Shown here: positions 36,757 through 49,522 of the stretch, one piece after another
Numbering within the stretch: position 1 is the first letter of the stretch
Layout: each line of letters begins with the position of its first letter
DNA from: Serendipita indica DSM 11827
Lineage: Eukaryota > Basidiomycota > Agaricomycetes > Sebacinales > Serendipitaceae
Direction: 5' to 3'
Length of the DNA: 58,082 nucleotides
NCBI GenBank assembly: GCA_910890315.1
Contig: CAJVGD010000049.1
Coordinates: 1 to 58,082, forward strand
Notes under the pieces: generated by a model
What the model was told of the DNA's origin: nothing
The model's database searches: none
Seen by the model: only the letters and a program-made list of their open reading frames with translations
Position numbers and translations under genes: made by a program

Positions 36757-38659
36757 TCATCTAGTTCACCTTTGGAATGACCGCTGTCGGTAGTGCTGAA
36801 CAATAACAGATTGACTATGACCTCGCATGGTAAAGTGAAGAACGCGTCGCACTTTCAGAAATTTAGCGACTACCAATTGAGAGGAGAATATACCGACAAT
36901 CGAATAGACCGAGATCAGTGTCGAGCATCGTCTCAGGGGTAGCGCCGACTTGGTTTGTGCAGAATTTCTCTGAGACTCCTGGTCAATCTGCGTTGATAAT
37001 CAGCGAAGATGAAGAAATTTGGCGTTAGACTTACTTTGTTACTTACAAAGGTCAATACGGAGAACTGCTCGAAAGATTGCGTAGGCAAAACATGTTTGCT
37101 TCATTTTGCTCAGTAGGAAGAAGGGACTCTTCTTCGCTCTCAGGGAACGATAGAACACGCCTTGACGCTCTCAAGCTGCCCAATGAATGGTCCATGTCCT
37201 TCACAGGCCGGGCGCGGATTCCTGCGACGATGAGACGTATCTTAGCAGTTAAGAAGCAAGAATTTACGTCTATATCGGTGTTTACCTGGTCGCCTGGGTT
37301 GATGCGAGTCGTCAAATGAGCTGTGGGTGGACCTTGATCCGCAGAAATGTGAACTGGTTGTTGCTCTGATTGATAGCGCTATTGACTGGTATTCACTGAA
37401 TGGTTCAATTGGCGAGGCTTATCGAGTTGAGATTGAATCCTGTCCACCGTGTCCACTGGCCAGTCAACGTCAAGCTCGCTGATGGACATGTCGAAAATGA
37501 GTCGAGATCTGTTCAAGAAACATGGCGGATAATCTATTTGCTTGCTCACTTGCTATTAAGTCTGTGGTCGCTGACTACGAACCCTCTTTTCTGGCAGAGT
37601 CCCAGGTTCACAAAACGATTCATCGTCGAAGGTCTTTATAGCACTCGTTGGAGACCGGCTTTTGCATCTCTGGCGCGCTTAGAGCGACGCTGCGATTCGC
37701 CATCTGGGCGTGGCACACACCAATCGCCGTCGTCATCCCAGAATTTTATTTCGACTCGTGTCTAGCAGGCGACTATTATCAAGCAACCGAGTTCTGTGTG
37801 CTCGGCGTCATTTCTGCCTCGACCTCACCGACATTTGGTTGCCCGAGCTCACGCTCGAGGGCGTCCTAATCTCTTCAAGACCATCTTTTCAGTCCGAGTG
37901 CGCTACCTATAGAGCAGACAATCTAAGGTAGAATCAGAGGCCTCGTCGTGTAAAGTGATGATGCACGAGATCATTTGGACGTCTACACCGTTGCTCACGT
38001 CCAGAAACTTGTAGCACTGGCCCAAGAGGTTGTACTCTTTTCTATTCGCAAGCCCCCAACTGATTCGCGAGTCTAGGTCGACGTCTTGAAGTGGGTCTTT
38101 ACACAGACTTTGCAAAGGTATCGAAGACTATACAGTATGACTCAGCTGCGTGCGTGTTATCATCCTTTACATAGTACAGTGTTCATTCCCTAGCGAACCA
38201 TGACAAATACAGCGTAGTCGCCTGTTGAACTCAGTCCGATTTGATTAAGTGAGAGCACTTTGCGCCCAATAGCTCGTATGAAACCATGGACCAGGCTCCA
38301 TGAGAGCATCTTAGTTGCGAATGATTTCCAGTCCTGGAGTTTCATCTCCGATTGAGCCCGCTCATCCTCCGCGCGACCAGAGACAGACCGATTCTTCTTA
38401 GGTGAGTGTTCACTGGTCAGGGTTGCAGATATCTGAACGGCTATATATAGATTCGACTGTTCTTCGTATCTCCGGGAGTCTCGTGCACATTTTGACTGAC
38501 TCCCGAGCATTATTACGTGACAGGTAACCAGCAGAGGGAAATAGACACGTGTCCCTAGATTCGGCCTTATTCTAATTGACCACTGGGATCAACCAGCAAC
38601 ACTGCTTATCCTACATAGCCATCGTACTCGAGTAACAACTGAGTAGAGATTACCAGACA
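36757..38659. other. 1.9 kb without a recognisable gene
   Basis: Frames such as 37400-37765 (plus) and 38190-38510 (minus) show no conserved motif, and splice signals do not link them into a longer product. A few words near 37,430-37,900 vaguely recall F-box protein bodies but cannot be aligned to the F-box genes in this window. It may be decayed coding DNA. Confidence 0.35.
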
Positions 38660-38710
38660 AATCCAATCAGTCAAAACCTAAATTTTATAATTAACAGGGA
38701 AACACTTACG

Positions 38711-39656
38711 TAACAGCCATAGCCTCTTCGAGCACGTTGGCGGGTGGTCGATAGGTCACCTTGTCGAGTGATACACCCACCACCGTGGCAAATGCATACA
38801 AGATACCGTCCACAGACTCGGTTCGTTCATTAGTGCAGTCGAGGATAAGACCACTGATCAGATGATTCTGTAATTATAGCAGTCAAGCCCCTCTCCTCGA
38901 AAGGAAGAACCGGACCAGACTCACCTTTTTGACTGCTCGAAGAAAACAATCCGCCAGATCATCAACGTGGACGAGGGCATAGGACCCTCCCGGCGTTCCA
39001 AACCATTCCAACTTTTCCACCGACGGAGTAGCTTGGGCGAATAAAGACGAGAACAGGCTCCCCTGTCGACCATAGACCAAACTTGGCCTGATGACAATCC
39101 CCCTGACAATCTCACTCTTTACCACCTGGTCTTCCACAGCTGGACGCCAGGCCACAAGTAAAGGCGGGGTCGGAAGGGACGTGTCGGAGCGTAGCTGGCT
39201 ACGCTCCTCACCGTGCACCCACGTTCCAGAGGTGTAGATGTACGCCAGTTTGGAATATGTCCCCCGATTGCCAGGACGGATCCGAGCAGCAGAAGAGGTG
39301 ACGACCTGGAAGAGACGACGAGCATTCGTGGCAATGTCGCCTGCTGCACAGTCGACTACAACGTCTGCGTCGACAAGGTGCTTTTCCCATGTTGCAGGAT
39401 CAAAAATATCACCAATGAGTGGGATGACTGCAAATATCGTCAGCGATATGAAGACGAGGAGAGAACAAGGTACATACTTTCGTTTGCACGCATGAGCTGC
39501 GCATTCTTCTCACTACGCGATACGCCGTAGACTTGATGTCCGTTGCGTACAAGTGCATGTGCTACAAGGAATTTAGGTCACATCCCTCTGATAGTCAAGT
39601 CACGTACCGACAGGTAGCCCAATGAAGCCAGTACTTCCGAATACGATCACTTTCAT
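38711..39656 (-). pseudogene. NAD-dependent epimerase-like gene A, lacking its last exon
   Basis: Exons 39656-39608, 39561-39478, 39427-38925 and 38867-38711 are in good order. The protein starts MKVIVFGSTGFIGLPVAHAL with the Rossmann GxxGxxG. Then come GDIFDPATWEKHL, YIYTSGTWVHGEE, VIRPSLVYGRQGSL, YALVHVDDLADCFLRAV and VTYRPPANVLEEAMAVT, followed by a good GTAAGTG donor. It is an extended-SDR-like enzyme acting on an unknown substrate. The final exon (RLRPTLAR ... WEPRKA in relatives) is absent: after the intron start, homology ends at 38660. The same intron with its final exon lies at 23.2 kb. Gene A also lacks one intron that gene B keeps. The transcript may still end in read-through intron sequence. 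Confidence 0.75.
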
Positions 39657-41062
39657 TTCGACTTGTCTTCAAATCTGTTGTCCTTTCGAGATGAGAGGTG
39701 CCCCAATGGTACTTATACTCATGAAAGCGACTATATGAGCGCGGGTGAGCTCATCTTCCGATGTTTATCTGTCATCTTCGGCTTGCGCGCTCCGCACACG
39801 GCAGCCCTTTGCACCACGGTTTACCTATCGGACGTCCGATGACCCAAGGTCAAATGTTTACTCTGAGCGCTCAAACCTCTTGACTAGAATAGATATGCAA
39901 TAGGCCTATAATCAACTAGGTACATTCTCGACCGCAGAATTTGCGTATCACATGGACTGGCTGATAAACCGTTACTTTGATTTAGACGCGTTGATTGCCT
40001 TCCACGCTTCAAAATAGGCCGCCATTCCGTCTGTCAACGAGGCCTTGCGAGGTTCCCAGCCAAGTAGACTGCGTGCGAGCGTTGGACGAAGTTTGGTCCT
40101 GTCATGAATTGTCACTGAGGGATCGCTTTCAAGAATAGTGGTACATACGTGACGGACATTGCCCCTTCGAGTGGATTCGCAGGCGCTCGATAGCTGACAT
40201 CGCTATGCGAAAGCCCCATCAAATGTGCAAACGAGTACAAGAATCCGTCGACGGATTCCATGCGCTCATTGGTCACATCGATGACTAGACCAGAGACCAA
40301 ATGGTTCTATACAACCGTCAGCAGACCAGAAAAGACGTGATATCCGGTGCTTACCTTTTCGACAGCGAGGAGGTAGCATTCCGCCAGGTCGTCGACATGG
40401 ACAGTCGCATACGTGCCACCGGGAACGCCAAACCATTCGACTTTGCCGCTCCCAGCTTGGGAGAAGAGCATTGGCCACAGCCCGCCCGCACGTCCGTAGA
40501 CTGTGCTCGACCGGATGACAATTCCGCGCACGACGCTGCTGTTAACGACGGCTTGTTCAAGTTTTGGACGCCATGCGACAATCTAGTTGATGTCTGTATC
40601 AGTATATATATCGTGGACGGTGAGAGCCGCTTACCATTGGAGGATTCAAAGGTGCATTGTCACTTCGCAGGACAGAGCGATTATCACCATGGACCCAAGT
40701 ACCAGAAGTGTAAAAGTAGGCAATCTTGGGGACGCCCGTGCTCGGAGCCGCACGAATAGATGGGTCGACGACGAGCGATTCAATGAGCGCAAAGCGCCGT
40801 GGTCCATCGTGTAGCATGTCGCCAGATGCAACATCAATGACTACGTCGGCGTCGGCAAGATGTGCGGAAAACGTTTCTGCAGCAAATGGATCCCCAACGG
40901 CTGGGATCACTAGAAGCCCGTTAGTACAAGGGATGTAGAGACGGAACGGAGAAGTGGCGCACCTTCTTCTGCAAGTAGCTTTCTCGCTTGTTCTGCGTTG
41001 CGGGTCACGCCCACGACGATATGACCGTTGCGAATAAGCGCATGGGAAATGGCACTACCGAG

Positions 41063-41228
41063 TGTTGAACAGAGTATACTTAGGCAAGTGAGCGTTGTAG
41101 TCAAACCAGTGGATATATAGTGAGCTACCTTAGGCAAGTGAGCGTTGTAGTCAAACCAGTAAGGTTTGACTACGGCTGCTCACTCGCCACTATGTACATA
41201 GACGAGACAACAAGGCAATAAACTAACA
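41063..41228 (-). repeat. Copia LTR (3' LTR relative to the element)
   Basis: A 166-bp LTR starting TGTTGAACAGAG and ending AAACTAACA on the plus strand. It contains two copies of a ~32-base block ending AAACCAGT separated by GGATATATAGTGAGCTAC, then a partial inverse of the block. Confidence 0.92.
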
Positions 41229-44200
41229 CGACCCCCTGACTTGGTGACTCGTCGATGTGCGACCCCCTGACGTGAGGGAATTATCATGAGAGACCAAGTT
41301 TACCTCGAAGGTATTCAAACTTGATGCGACCAAGGGGTTTGGTGAAGATGTCAGCGACATTTTCAGAGGTCGGAACATGCTGTACACGGAGTTCCTTGTT
41401 CTCAACGTGCTCGCGAATCCAGTTGTATGCACGGTGAACATGCTTCATGGTTGTCTGGTGTTCGGGATTTTTGACCACTTGGATGGCTGATGCACTGTCG
41501 AGGTAGAGAGGGGATGGTATAGAGATGTCATAGCCGATCTCTTCAAGAAACTGGCGCATCCACATTATCTCGCATCCCGCAGCAGATGCTGTTGTGTATT
41601 CAGACTCTGTGGATGAGAGTGAGACATGTTTTTGTAGTCGACTACCCCACATGACAGCTCCTGAGCCAACTGAGAGGACATATCCACCAGTGGATCGTGA
41701 GTTATCTGGGTTCCCACTCAGGTCGGCATCGCTGTGGGCAGTGAAGAGGTCGGTGGAAGAGGTGGGAGAATAGATGAGTTTGAGATCTTGCGAGCCTTTG
41801 AGGTATCTGAGGACATGCTTGGCAGCATTCCAATGCTGTTCTCCTGGGTTGGAATTGTATCGACACAGAACACCAACAGCATATGAGATGTCGGGGCGAG
41901 TTGCAATTGAGAGGTATAAGAGACGGCCTACGGCCTCTCTGTATGGGATGCTTTTCATTCGCTCCTTTTGTTCAGCTGTTTTTGGACTCATTTCTGCTGA
42001 GAGTCGAAGCCCATCAGGCATTGGCGTTGGAGATGGGGTACAGTCGGTCATATTGTAGTCTTCAAGTAGCTTTTGTATGTATGCTGGCTGTGAGAGAGCA
42101 ATTGTGCGACTTGTGCGATCACGCTCAAGTCGAATTCCAAATATCTGGGTTGTCTGGCCTTGGTCATGGATTTTGAAGCGTTGCTTGAGTTCCTCCTTGA
42201 CTTTGTGGATTGCGGAGTGAGACTTGGAAGCAAGGATGAGGTCGTCGACATGGACAGGTATGATAATCCGCACACCGTCGCGTTGGTAGACGAAGACACT
42301 GTGGTCGCATTCGAGTCGTTTGAAGCCTATCTCAGAGAGTACTCTGTGCAGCTTCACTGACCAAAGTCGCGGCCCCTGTTTGATACCATATAGACCTTTT
42401 AGCAGTCGGAGTACCCATTGATGTGACCCGTCGGAGTCTCCATGTATTGTTAATCCCTCTGGCGGCTGCATGTACACTTCTGCATCTATTTCGCCATTGA
42501 GGAAGGCTGTAGAGATGTCGACACTCTCCAGTTCCATGTCCTCAACTGCTGCTAGCGCAATGACTGTCCGCAGTGCTCCAAAGCGTGCTGTAGGCGCAAA
42601 GGTTTCGGTGTAATCTACACCTTCGCGCTGAGCATAGCCCTTTGCAACAATACGACCTTTGTACTTGTCAATTGACCCATCAGGGTTACGTTTGATCTTG
42701 AAGACCCAACGACATCCTATCGCCTTCTTTCCATGTGGCAGCCGCACTGACCTCCCAGGTTCCATTTTCCAGGTGAGCGTCAATCTCTTTGACTGCCGCT
42801 TCGAGCCATTTCTCACTATCGGGACGTTCTAACGCCTCAGCTAGGGTGTTGGGCTCGAGCTTTGCAGACGTTTGGAGGGCATACTCGACGCCATCAGCCA
42901 GTGAGACCAACACATATGCTGTGTCTTGTTCTATTGACTGTGCAGCATCTGCAGTCTCATTATATGCTGGGTGAGCTGATCGAGTCTGCCGCTTGCCTGG
43001 CAGGCTCCTGGAAATTTCTCGAAGTGCTCAAGGCCTCTTGGTCTCCTGGGTAACTCCGTACTGTTGCTTGGCGCAAGATGTCTGTACTGAGCAGGGAGAT
43101 CTAGTGTGACTCTCGGTGGCTCTTGGGTATCGTTGCCATTTCCATCGTTGTCATCGTCAGAGTTGCTGAGATCAAGGAGGTTTAGGTCTGGGAGTGAGTC
43201 TTGATCATCACCTTGGCCTTGCTCCAGACAGATTCGCTCGTCAGGAGGTGGACCAGATGGCTGGACTGGAGGGTTTGGTGTGTGTGGCACAAATGGGACG
43301 AGAGAGAATGATGGTGATATGTCATCTACAGGCTGTGGAACATGGCTCTTCGTTTTAGAACCCCCTGGGAACTCATCTTCGACAAATATTGCACTGTCAG
43401 AGACGAAGTCCTTCTGTGTTTGTGGGTCCCAGAATATCCAACCTTTGTAGTCATTTGGATATCCAATGAAGACACATTTTCGCGTATGGGGTGCGAGCTG
43501 TACACGCTGATCCTTTTGAAGGTGTACATGGGCTCGGCAGCCCCAAGCACGTAGGTGTCCAACAGAGGGTTTTGAGCCATTCCAGATCTCTATGGGGGTT
43601 ATACCATCGAGAACAGAGGATGGAAGTCGGTTATGGGTGTGGACAAAGGCTCTGGCAGCATCAGCCCAGAACGACGGTGGTAGCTTTGCTTCTGAAAGCA
43701 TTGCAGTTACCCCTTCAGCAAGGTGACGGTTGAATCTCTCAGCGACTCCATTCTGCTGGGGACTGTCGCGGATGGTGTGTTCGCGTTGGATGCCATTCTC
43801 TGCACAGTAGTTTTGGAACTCGGTGGACATGTATTCACCACCTTTGTCATCTCGTAGACATTTAATTTTTACCCCCAGTTCCGTCTCAGCGTGCATTTTG
43901 AAGTCTTTAAATGCCTCGAGAACTCTGTCCTTGCTGGGGAGTGTGTACAGGGTAACACGACGTGACTTATCGTCAATGAATGTAACCCAATACCGATGTC
44001 CCTTCCGGCTCTGAGTTGGCACTGGCCCATGGACGTCTGAGAAGATGCGTCCAAGGACAGATTCTGATCGTTTTGCAGGCACTGTATGTGGTGCACGAGT
44101 CTGCTTGCCCTCTACACAGGGTACGCAAAGAGCTGGGGTTATTGTCTTGCCAGTGGTGGCAAAATCTTTGACAACACTAGTTGAGAGCATCTTGTCGATT

Positions 44201-45893
44201 GTGGCATAGCTCCGATGGCAGAAACGCCGGTGCCATGTCTCAATTGACACTGGCGTGGTTGTTATGGCATGGGAAACCGACTCAGGTACTGTCCCTGGTT
44301 CGTCTGTGCGGCCTTCGAGTAGTGGGACATTGTGAGCACGCTTAGTAGCAATGAGAATCGCATTCTTTTCTTTGTAGAAGCAGAGCGTGTTGGAATTGAT
44401 AGTCGCAGTGATTGATGGGGAGAGAGTCATCATGAATATGGAAAAGAGGTTGTTTTTCAGATTGGGAACGAAGAGGACATCTTTGAGAATTATGGAACTG
44501 TCGAGTTTTCCATCTAGCAGTGGCCTAAACGTGACCATTCCCCTACCCGTACCAAAAGTGATTGATCCATCAGCTAGCTTCACAGGAGTCCTGCACTCCG
44601 AGAAGCTAGTGAGCCACTCGCGACGATGTGTCATATGGCAGGAGGCTCCTGAATCAGCAATCCAGCTGTCAGCTGCTGTAGGTACGGGTAATTGGGACAA
44701 ACTTGCATTTCCGGCATATTCGACCTCTGTAGGCTTATCGATTGCTTGTGCAGCATGTGCCTGGTGTGACCGTCCTGGAGCAGAGCTCCGATCACTGCGT
44801 CCACGTGCTCGGTGTGGCTGGGTTCCGGAGGTACCGGCTCGTCGCTCGGCGCGCTTGTTCAGGTACATCTGCTGGAAGCGGACCATTGTGCGGCAATCTT
44901 TGACAAAATGGCCGATGTTTGGCAAAGGCATTTTGTTGGTGTGGTAACGGCGGCAGCAACCTCAGGTGCTATGTCCTGCGATTCTGGTGTCGTTGTGTTG
45001 AATAGGAGCATTGCTGTTTTGATTTTGTCGTAATTGATTGTGTTGGAAACGACAATGCTGGTGCGCAGCTGATGCTCAGTGGGGATGGCATTGAGTAGTG
45101 TAAATGCCTTGAGTTCCTCTGTCTCCTTCTGTATGTTCCAATCGGCTGGGCGGAGACGGTCAAGTGCATGGGTGGCATCATCCACACGTTTGACCAGGTC
45201 TGCCCATGACTCTGTTGATTGCTTGCGGATTGAAAGCAGTTCATTCCACGCTCTGAAGCGCATGCTTCCATCCTTTTTGGCATAGAGCTCGAAAAGCGCA
45301 TCGTAAATTGCCACACCATCAGAAGGTGTCTTTTCGAGGATATGTCGGTGTTCCTTGCCGGCTGCAGTGCGTAACCATGTGGCCACCTGACGATTTGCAT
45401 TATCATAGGTTTTCTGTGCAGAGATTTCTTCTGGCGTTGGCTTTGTTGGATCTGCATAGCCAGGTCGTGGGATGCGTGCTTTGGTGCTTGGATCCTTGGC
45501 AAAGAGGATTGTATCGTACTCAGCAAGGGTAAGAAGGCCGTCAAAATTCCAAATCCATTCTTCCCAATTTGCTGGATTCGGTGTGCCGGCCCGTATGAGC
45601 TGTTTGAGAATTGTTTCCATCAGGGGTATTTGCGTTTACCGAAGGTGATCCGGTTTTAAGCGAGGAGAAAAATTTTCTGTTGGCTTCCCACGCCGTGGAT
45701 GTCAAGTGCGACGCAGGGGATTGGGTACTGAGCAGTGTCTGTGGAGGTTGGCGTAGTGTGTGTGCTCGCTGAATGTATGCACTAGAAGTAGAATCGTGCA
45801 GTAGTTGATATTGATGGATACTGAGTGGTATTACTTGTGGGCACTGGCGGCAACGGCTGTAGCAAGCACTTTTAGAGCGCAGGGCTCATAACC

Positions 45894-46059
45894 TGTTGAA
45901 CAGAGTATACTTAGGCAAGTGAGCGTTGTAGTCAAACCAGTGGATATATAGTGAGCTACCTTAGGCAAGTGAGCGTTGTAGTCAAACCAGTAAGGTTTGA
46001 CTACGGCTGCTCACTCGCCACTATGTACATAGACGAGACAACAAGGCAATAAACTAACA
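45894..46059 (-). repeat. Copia LTR (5' LTR relative to the element)
   Basis: Identical by eye to the LTR at 41063-41228. It is followed by the second copy of the CCGAG target duplication at 46060-46064. Confidence 0.92.
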
Positions 46060-46097
46060 CCGAGGTAGCCAGTGGCACCAAACATGATGACCTTCAT

Positions 46098-46510
46098 GTT
46101 TGTATATGGGTTGGATGCTAGAGACGAAGAGTTGTAGAGTAGCAAAGGAGCTGATGATACCTCCGCGGCACCTCCAAGCGCCTTTTATGCCATTCTCAAC
46201 CCTCCAGACGATTAAAAATAGTCACTTGATGCATTGTCGTCCGCGCCTGTTGCGATTGAAGTGTTCGAAGTCGGTAGAAAATATCGGAGGTCAGTACGCG
46301 AGATGGCGCATTCAGTCCCGACTGAATTGATCGAAGCCGGGGGTTAAAGCTGAGTTGAAGACGGGGACGCTGACAAAGATGGTGGATAATATTGGAGAAA
46401 AGTGGTTATCAAACAAAGAGCGGTGATGCCTCCGAGTGAAATGAGCGTGCCGCAGTACGCTGTTGGTAGCCATCAAGGACATGCTATATATAGATACGAT
46501 CAACTACACC
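46098..46510. other. Intergenic, promoter of epimerase gene B and 3' flank of GST 1
   Basis: No gene recognised. The plus-strand frame starting near 46100 is antisense to the promoter region and has no motif. Confidence 0.35.
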
Positions 46511-47510
46511 TTAATCAACTGTTTCCCACTGCTCAAGTGCTTGTGCGAGACGAGCCCATCTGCCGCCATGCCAAGTCGCAATCTTCTCCCACACCTCGTT
46601 CTTTCCAGCTCCAATTCGCACGGCTACAGATTCTCCGGTACCACCACTTGTAGCTTCGGTCTCATTCTCGTCTCTACAAACGATCCTCACCCAAAGGAGC
46701 AACGCGCCGATACCAAAATCTGCAAACGTAGGGCCAAAGGATCCCATGACCCATTCATTTTGCGCCTCCATTGCTGAAGTAGCACCATCCACTTTCACCG
46801 TCATTCCCTCCTGACGATTATATTCGAGGAAGCGGTTAATTACGTCGAGAGCTCCGTGTATCTTGTCGAGCTGGGCTTGAAACGCTTCAGGTGAGCGTGG
46901 ATAGTATTCGTCCAGTTGAATGTTGAACCACTTTTCGCGTGTAGACTTGTAGTACTCTGCACCCCGCGGGTCGAGGGTCGCTGGCATACGTGGGAGGATG
47001 AATGGGAATATTGCAGGTGCGAGAGTAGAAATGACAACGTTTTGCGCAAATGCGATTTGCAACGCGCGCGTGTTTGGTGGTAAGACGCGAGGTGTGTCTG
47101 GATACTCGGCGTCTAGAAAACTGTGGATAGTCAGCCAGGGATTGGAAGCAGATGGCGGGCGTACATGGCTATATTGATAGAGTCAGCAATGACGCTTGGA
47201 GGTCCGCCGTCTTCAGACGGAACAGAGATGACTGGGAGAAACGTCTTTGGTCTATTTGGACCTTGATCCATTGGCGAAAGTCCGAGACGAATCCATAGGG
47301 CATCAATGTCGGGATAGGAGACGTAGACAGTCTTGTAGGGCAAGCGTTTATAGTTGAGAATATATCTAAACAGAGGTTACAATGGGTATCCCAATGCGTT
47401 TCGACCGACCTTGCTCGCCAAGTGCTGGGGGAAGATGCTTGTGGCTTCAGACCAGATGCAACATCGTAGAGAGTAATCTGTTTGATTTCATCGTGTTGTT
47501 GGTGTTCCAT
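46511..47510 (-). CDS. Glutathione S-transferase-like protein 1
   Basis: Exons 47510-47410, 47365-47165 and 47120-46511 join in frame to 303 residues. The N-terminal thioredoxin-like domain reads ITLYDVASGLKPQASSPSTW, then ILNYKRLPYKTVYVSYPDID, the cis-Pro region (FLPVISVPSEDGG) and SVIADSINIA. The C-terminal helical domain begins EYPDTPRVLPPNT and includes GSFGPTFADFGIGALLLWV. Such fungal GSTs, of the beta-etherase or Ure2p-like type, conjugate glutathione to aromatic or electrophilic compounds in the cytosol. A tandem paralogue follows directly upstream; the two share intron positions and about half their residues. Confidence 0.85.
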
Positions 47511-47810
47511 GTTTGTCGTTTGTGCGCAAGACGGTTTGGAAGTGGCCGCGTAATATACTGGAGACGGCTCCAAGTCGACTCTCGGCCACCGGCATGCCGA
47601 AATACAATCATGACCCAGCCACAACTACAGCAAGGGAAGGACTTCTATTGGTAAAGCGCTCATGGGAGGGCCAGCCGATGGAAAAGGGGGACTTTTCTGT
47701 AGAGAATCATGTAGTCTCTCCGAGAAATCATCCTATCCAGCGCTTTTGAGCGGTGTAAAATTGTGTATTCCACCAAGTACGTTCGTCGCTCGGACGAAGG
47801 AGGGATCAAG

Positions 47811-48792
47811 TCATACTATCGTCTCCCATTCCTCTAGTGCCTTGGCAAATCGTGCCCAACGACCTCCGTTCCATGTAGAGATATTTTTCCAGAGATCGTT
47901 ATTCCCACCTTTCCCATCTGGACCCTCGAGACCTTCTCCACCAACAGTTCGCACCCAGACAAGGATTCCTCCCAGACAAAAGTCTGCAAAAGTCGGACCA
48001 TCCGTTCCCATGACCCAGTGTCGGTAACCTGAAGGAGAGCTTGTCAACGGGGAGGATGGATAGTTTTCGAGCAACGGGCTCATGGCGTCGTCCTCAAGTT
48101 GGCCATTGGAGAGGAGGAAGCCATTGATCGTGTTCAATCCAGCACGCAACTTTTCCATTTGTTGTTTATACTTTTCGGATCCAGGAGGGCATAGCTCCTT
48201 GATGGATACACCCTCTGGACAGTACCATTTTTGGCGTGTGCGGGTGAAATATTCCGCTCCTCGCTCGTCTAATTTTTCCAGAACACGCTGGAGAATCATG
48301 GGACGGAGATGTGCGACAAATGTGGTCGCAAGGACGTGCTGGACGAACGCGGCTTGGAGAGCGACTGTATTGGGTGGCAGGACACGAGGAGTGTCTGGAT
48401 ACTCGCGATCTAGAAATCTATTCGTTGATTAAAATCGAGAACACGCGAATTCTATATCGATGGCTCGCGTACAGCGCAATCTTGAACGAGTCGGCGATGA
48501 CCGAAGGGGGCCCGCCGTCTTTGGAAGGGACAGAGATGACCGGAAGAGTCGAATTGGGCTCATTTTCAAGTAGAGATAGACCCAATTTCTGCCAAAGAGC
48601 GGCAATGTCGGGATAGGACACCCAGTGAGTTTCGTAAGCCAGGCGCTTGTAGTTGAGGACATAACTTGGCCAATGTTATCAGGCCTTTTTTCTGGAGCAG
48701 AACAGGGCGAATTACCGTGCTTTCCAAGGGTTTGGAGCCCACGCCTGCGGGGATAGCCGTGATGGAATGTCGTACAGAATAATCTTTGACAT
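47811..48792 (-). CDS. Glutathione S-transferase-like protein 2
   Basis: Exons 48792-48716, 48664-48473 and 48417-47811 join in frame to 291 residues. The domain order matches GST 1: IILYDIPSRLSPQAWAPNPW, VLNYKRLAYETHWVSYPDIA, LPVISVPSKDGGPPSVIADS, EYPDTPRVLPPNT, then GTDGPTFADFCLGGILVWV and WNGGRWARFAKALEEWE at the end. It is a tandem duplicate with conserved intron phases. Its start is divergent, by about 306 bases, from the small membrane protein gene. Confidence 0.85.
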
Positions 48793-49098
48793 TGGATACG
48801 TTGCCGGGAACAAAAGCGCCGAAGATTGTTTGGGAATGCTGTTTGGCGGGCATTGTCCCGGAGCGCAAGTGGCAGTGCACAATGGGCCTCTATGGTTCTC
48901 CCTTTTTGGCCACCCAACCTCCTTTGTATATATCTCGACCTCGAGATCAGTTGGCCGGAGATCACCTCTCTCCCTTCCTCTCTCCCGCCTCCTCGTTCCC
49001 TTTTGTTCCCTTTTCTCCTCCTTCTCGTAAGTGGCACAGCCCATTGTATATAAGATACTCATTCATCCTCTGCAGACTCTCCGTTACGATCCACCACC

Positions 49099-49522
49099 AT
49101 GCCTTTTGCACAAGGAGACATCTTCACCGCCACCCTCGACGACAATCAAGTCTTCCAGCGTCCAGGCGCTTCCTCCTCTCGCTCGTCCTCGCTGTTGTAC
49201 GTCTATCGTGCCTCATCCAAAGGCTATCGACTCACCACAACCCTCTAGTTCCAGCATCCACTCGTCCCAATTCTTCATCATCTCCTTCCTCCTCTTTGTC
49301 GGCACCGCCCTCCAGGCATACTTTGCCCCCGCTTCTTCCGTCCAATTCGCAGTGGCAGGCACCGACACTTTCCAATCCTTTGCAAAAGATGCCATCCTCG
49401 TCATCTCAGACATGCTCTCGCCGCTCATGCTCCTCGCCATTGGCGTTGGCATGGCGGGTACCCTCTGCCGTGGATTGGAAGTGGTGATTGAATCTGCAGC
49501 ATTCAGAGGTCGCGCTCTATGA
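49099..49522 (+). CDS. Small membrane protein of unknown function
   Basis: Exons 49099-49196 and 49249-49522 join in frame to 123 residues. The N-terminus MPFAQGDIFTATLDDNQVFQ is polar. Two hydrophobic segments follow, FFIISFLLFVGTALQAYF and LMLLAIGVGMAGTLC, long enough to span a membrane. No signal-peptide cleavage site, no domain I can name. A pyrimidine-rich leader before the ATG resembles other expressed fungal genes. Confidence 0.6.

Larger units (their letters stand above)
41063..46059 (-). mobile_element. Ty1/copia LTR retrotransposon, recent insertion
   Basis: The element is 4,997 bases, minus-strand, with 166-bp LTRs that look identical and a perfect 5-bp target duplication (CCGAG). 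Parts in order: gag (about 45.6-44.9 kb), protease (WIADSGASCHMT), integrase with its zinc region and catalytic core (FIDDKSRRV, PQQNGVAERFNR), reverse transcriptase (VDISTAFLNGEID, YVDDLILAS-type catalytic site as VDDLILAS) and RNase H (SDADLSGNPDNSRSTGGYV). This order places it in Ty1/copia. It looks nearly whole, with about two interruptions of the polyprotein frame. Identical LTRs indicate a very young insertion. Confidence 0.95.
39972..46097 (-). pseudogene. NAD-dependent epimerase-like gene B, split by a copia insertion
   Basis: Host exons: 46097-46060 joined across the insertion to 41057-40963, then 40909-40635, 40582-40355, 40306-40149 and 40098-39972. The product would read MKVIMFGATGYLGSAISHAL (Rossmann GxxGxxG), AYFYTSGTWVHGDN, VIRSSTVYGRAGGLW, ATVHVDDLAECYLLAV, YRAPANPLEGAMSV and a final exon TLARSLLGWEPRKASL ending NASKSK. 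It is a tandem paralogue of gene A, 316 bases upstream of it. The 5-kb retrotransposon sits 38 bases into the coding sequence, right after the nucleotide-binding loop. All other exons look intact, so inactivation appears recent. Confidence 0.85.

Noticed and set aside
37400-38510. Frames at 37.4-37.9 kb and 38.2-38.5 kb as genes
   Set aside because: No family resemblance that survives inspection and no coherent exon chain.
40910-41137. Frame starting in the copia LTR and running into epimerase B
   Set aside because: It is the host exon read through from the LTR; no sign that it is an independent gene.
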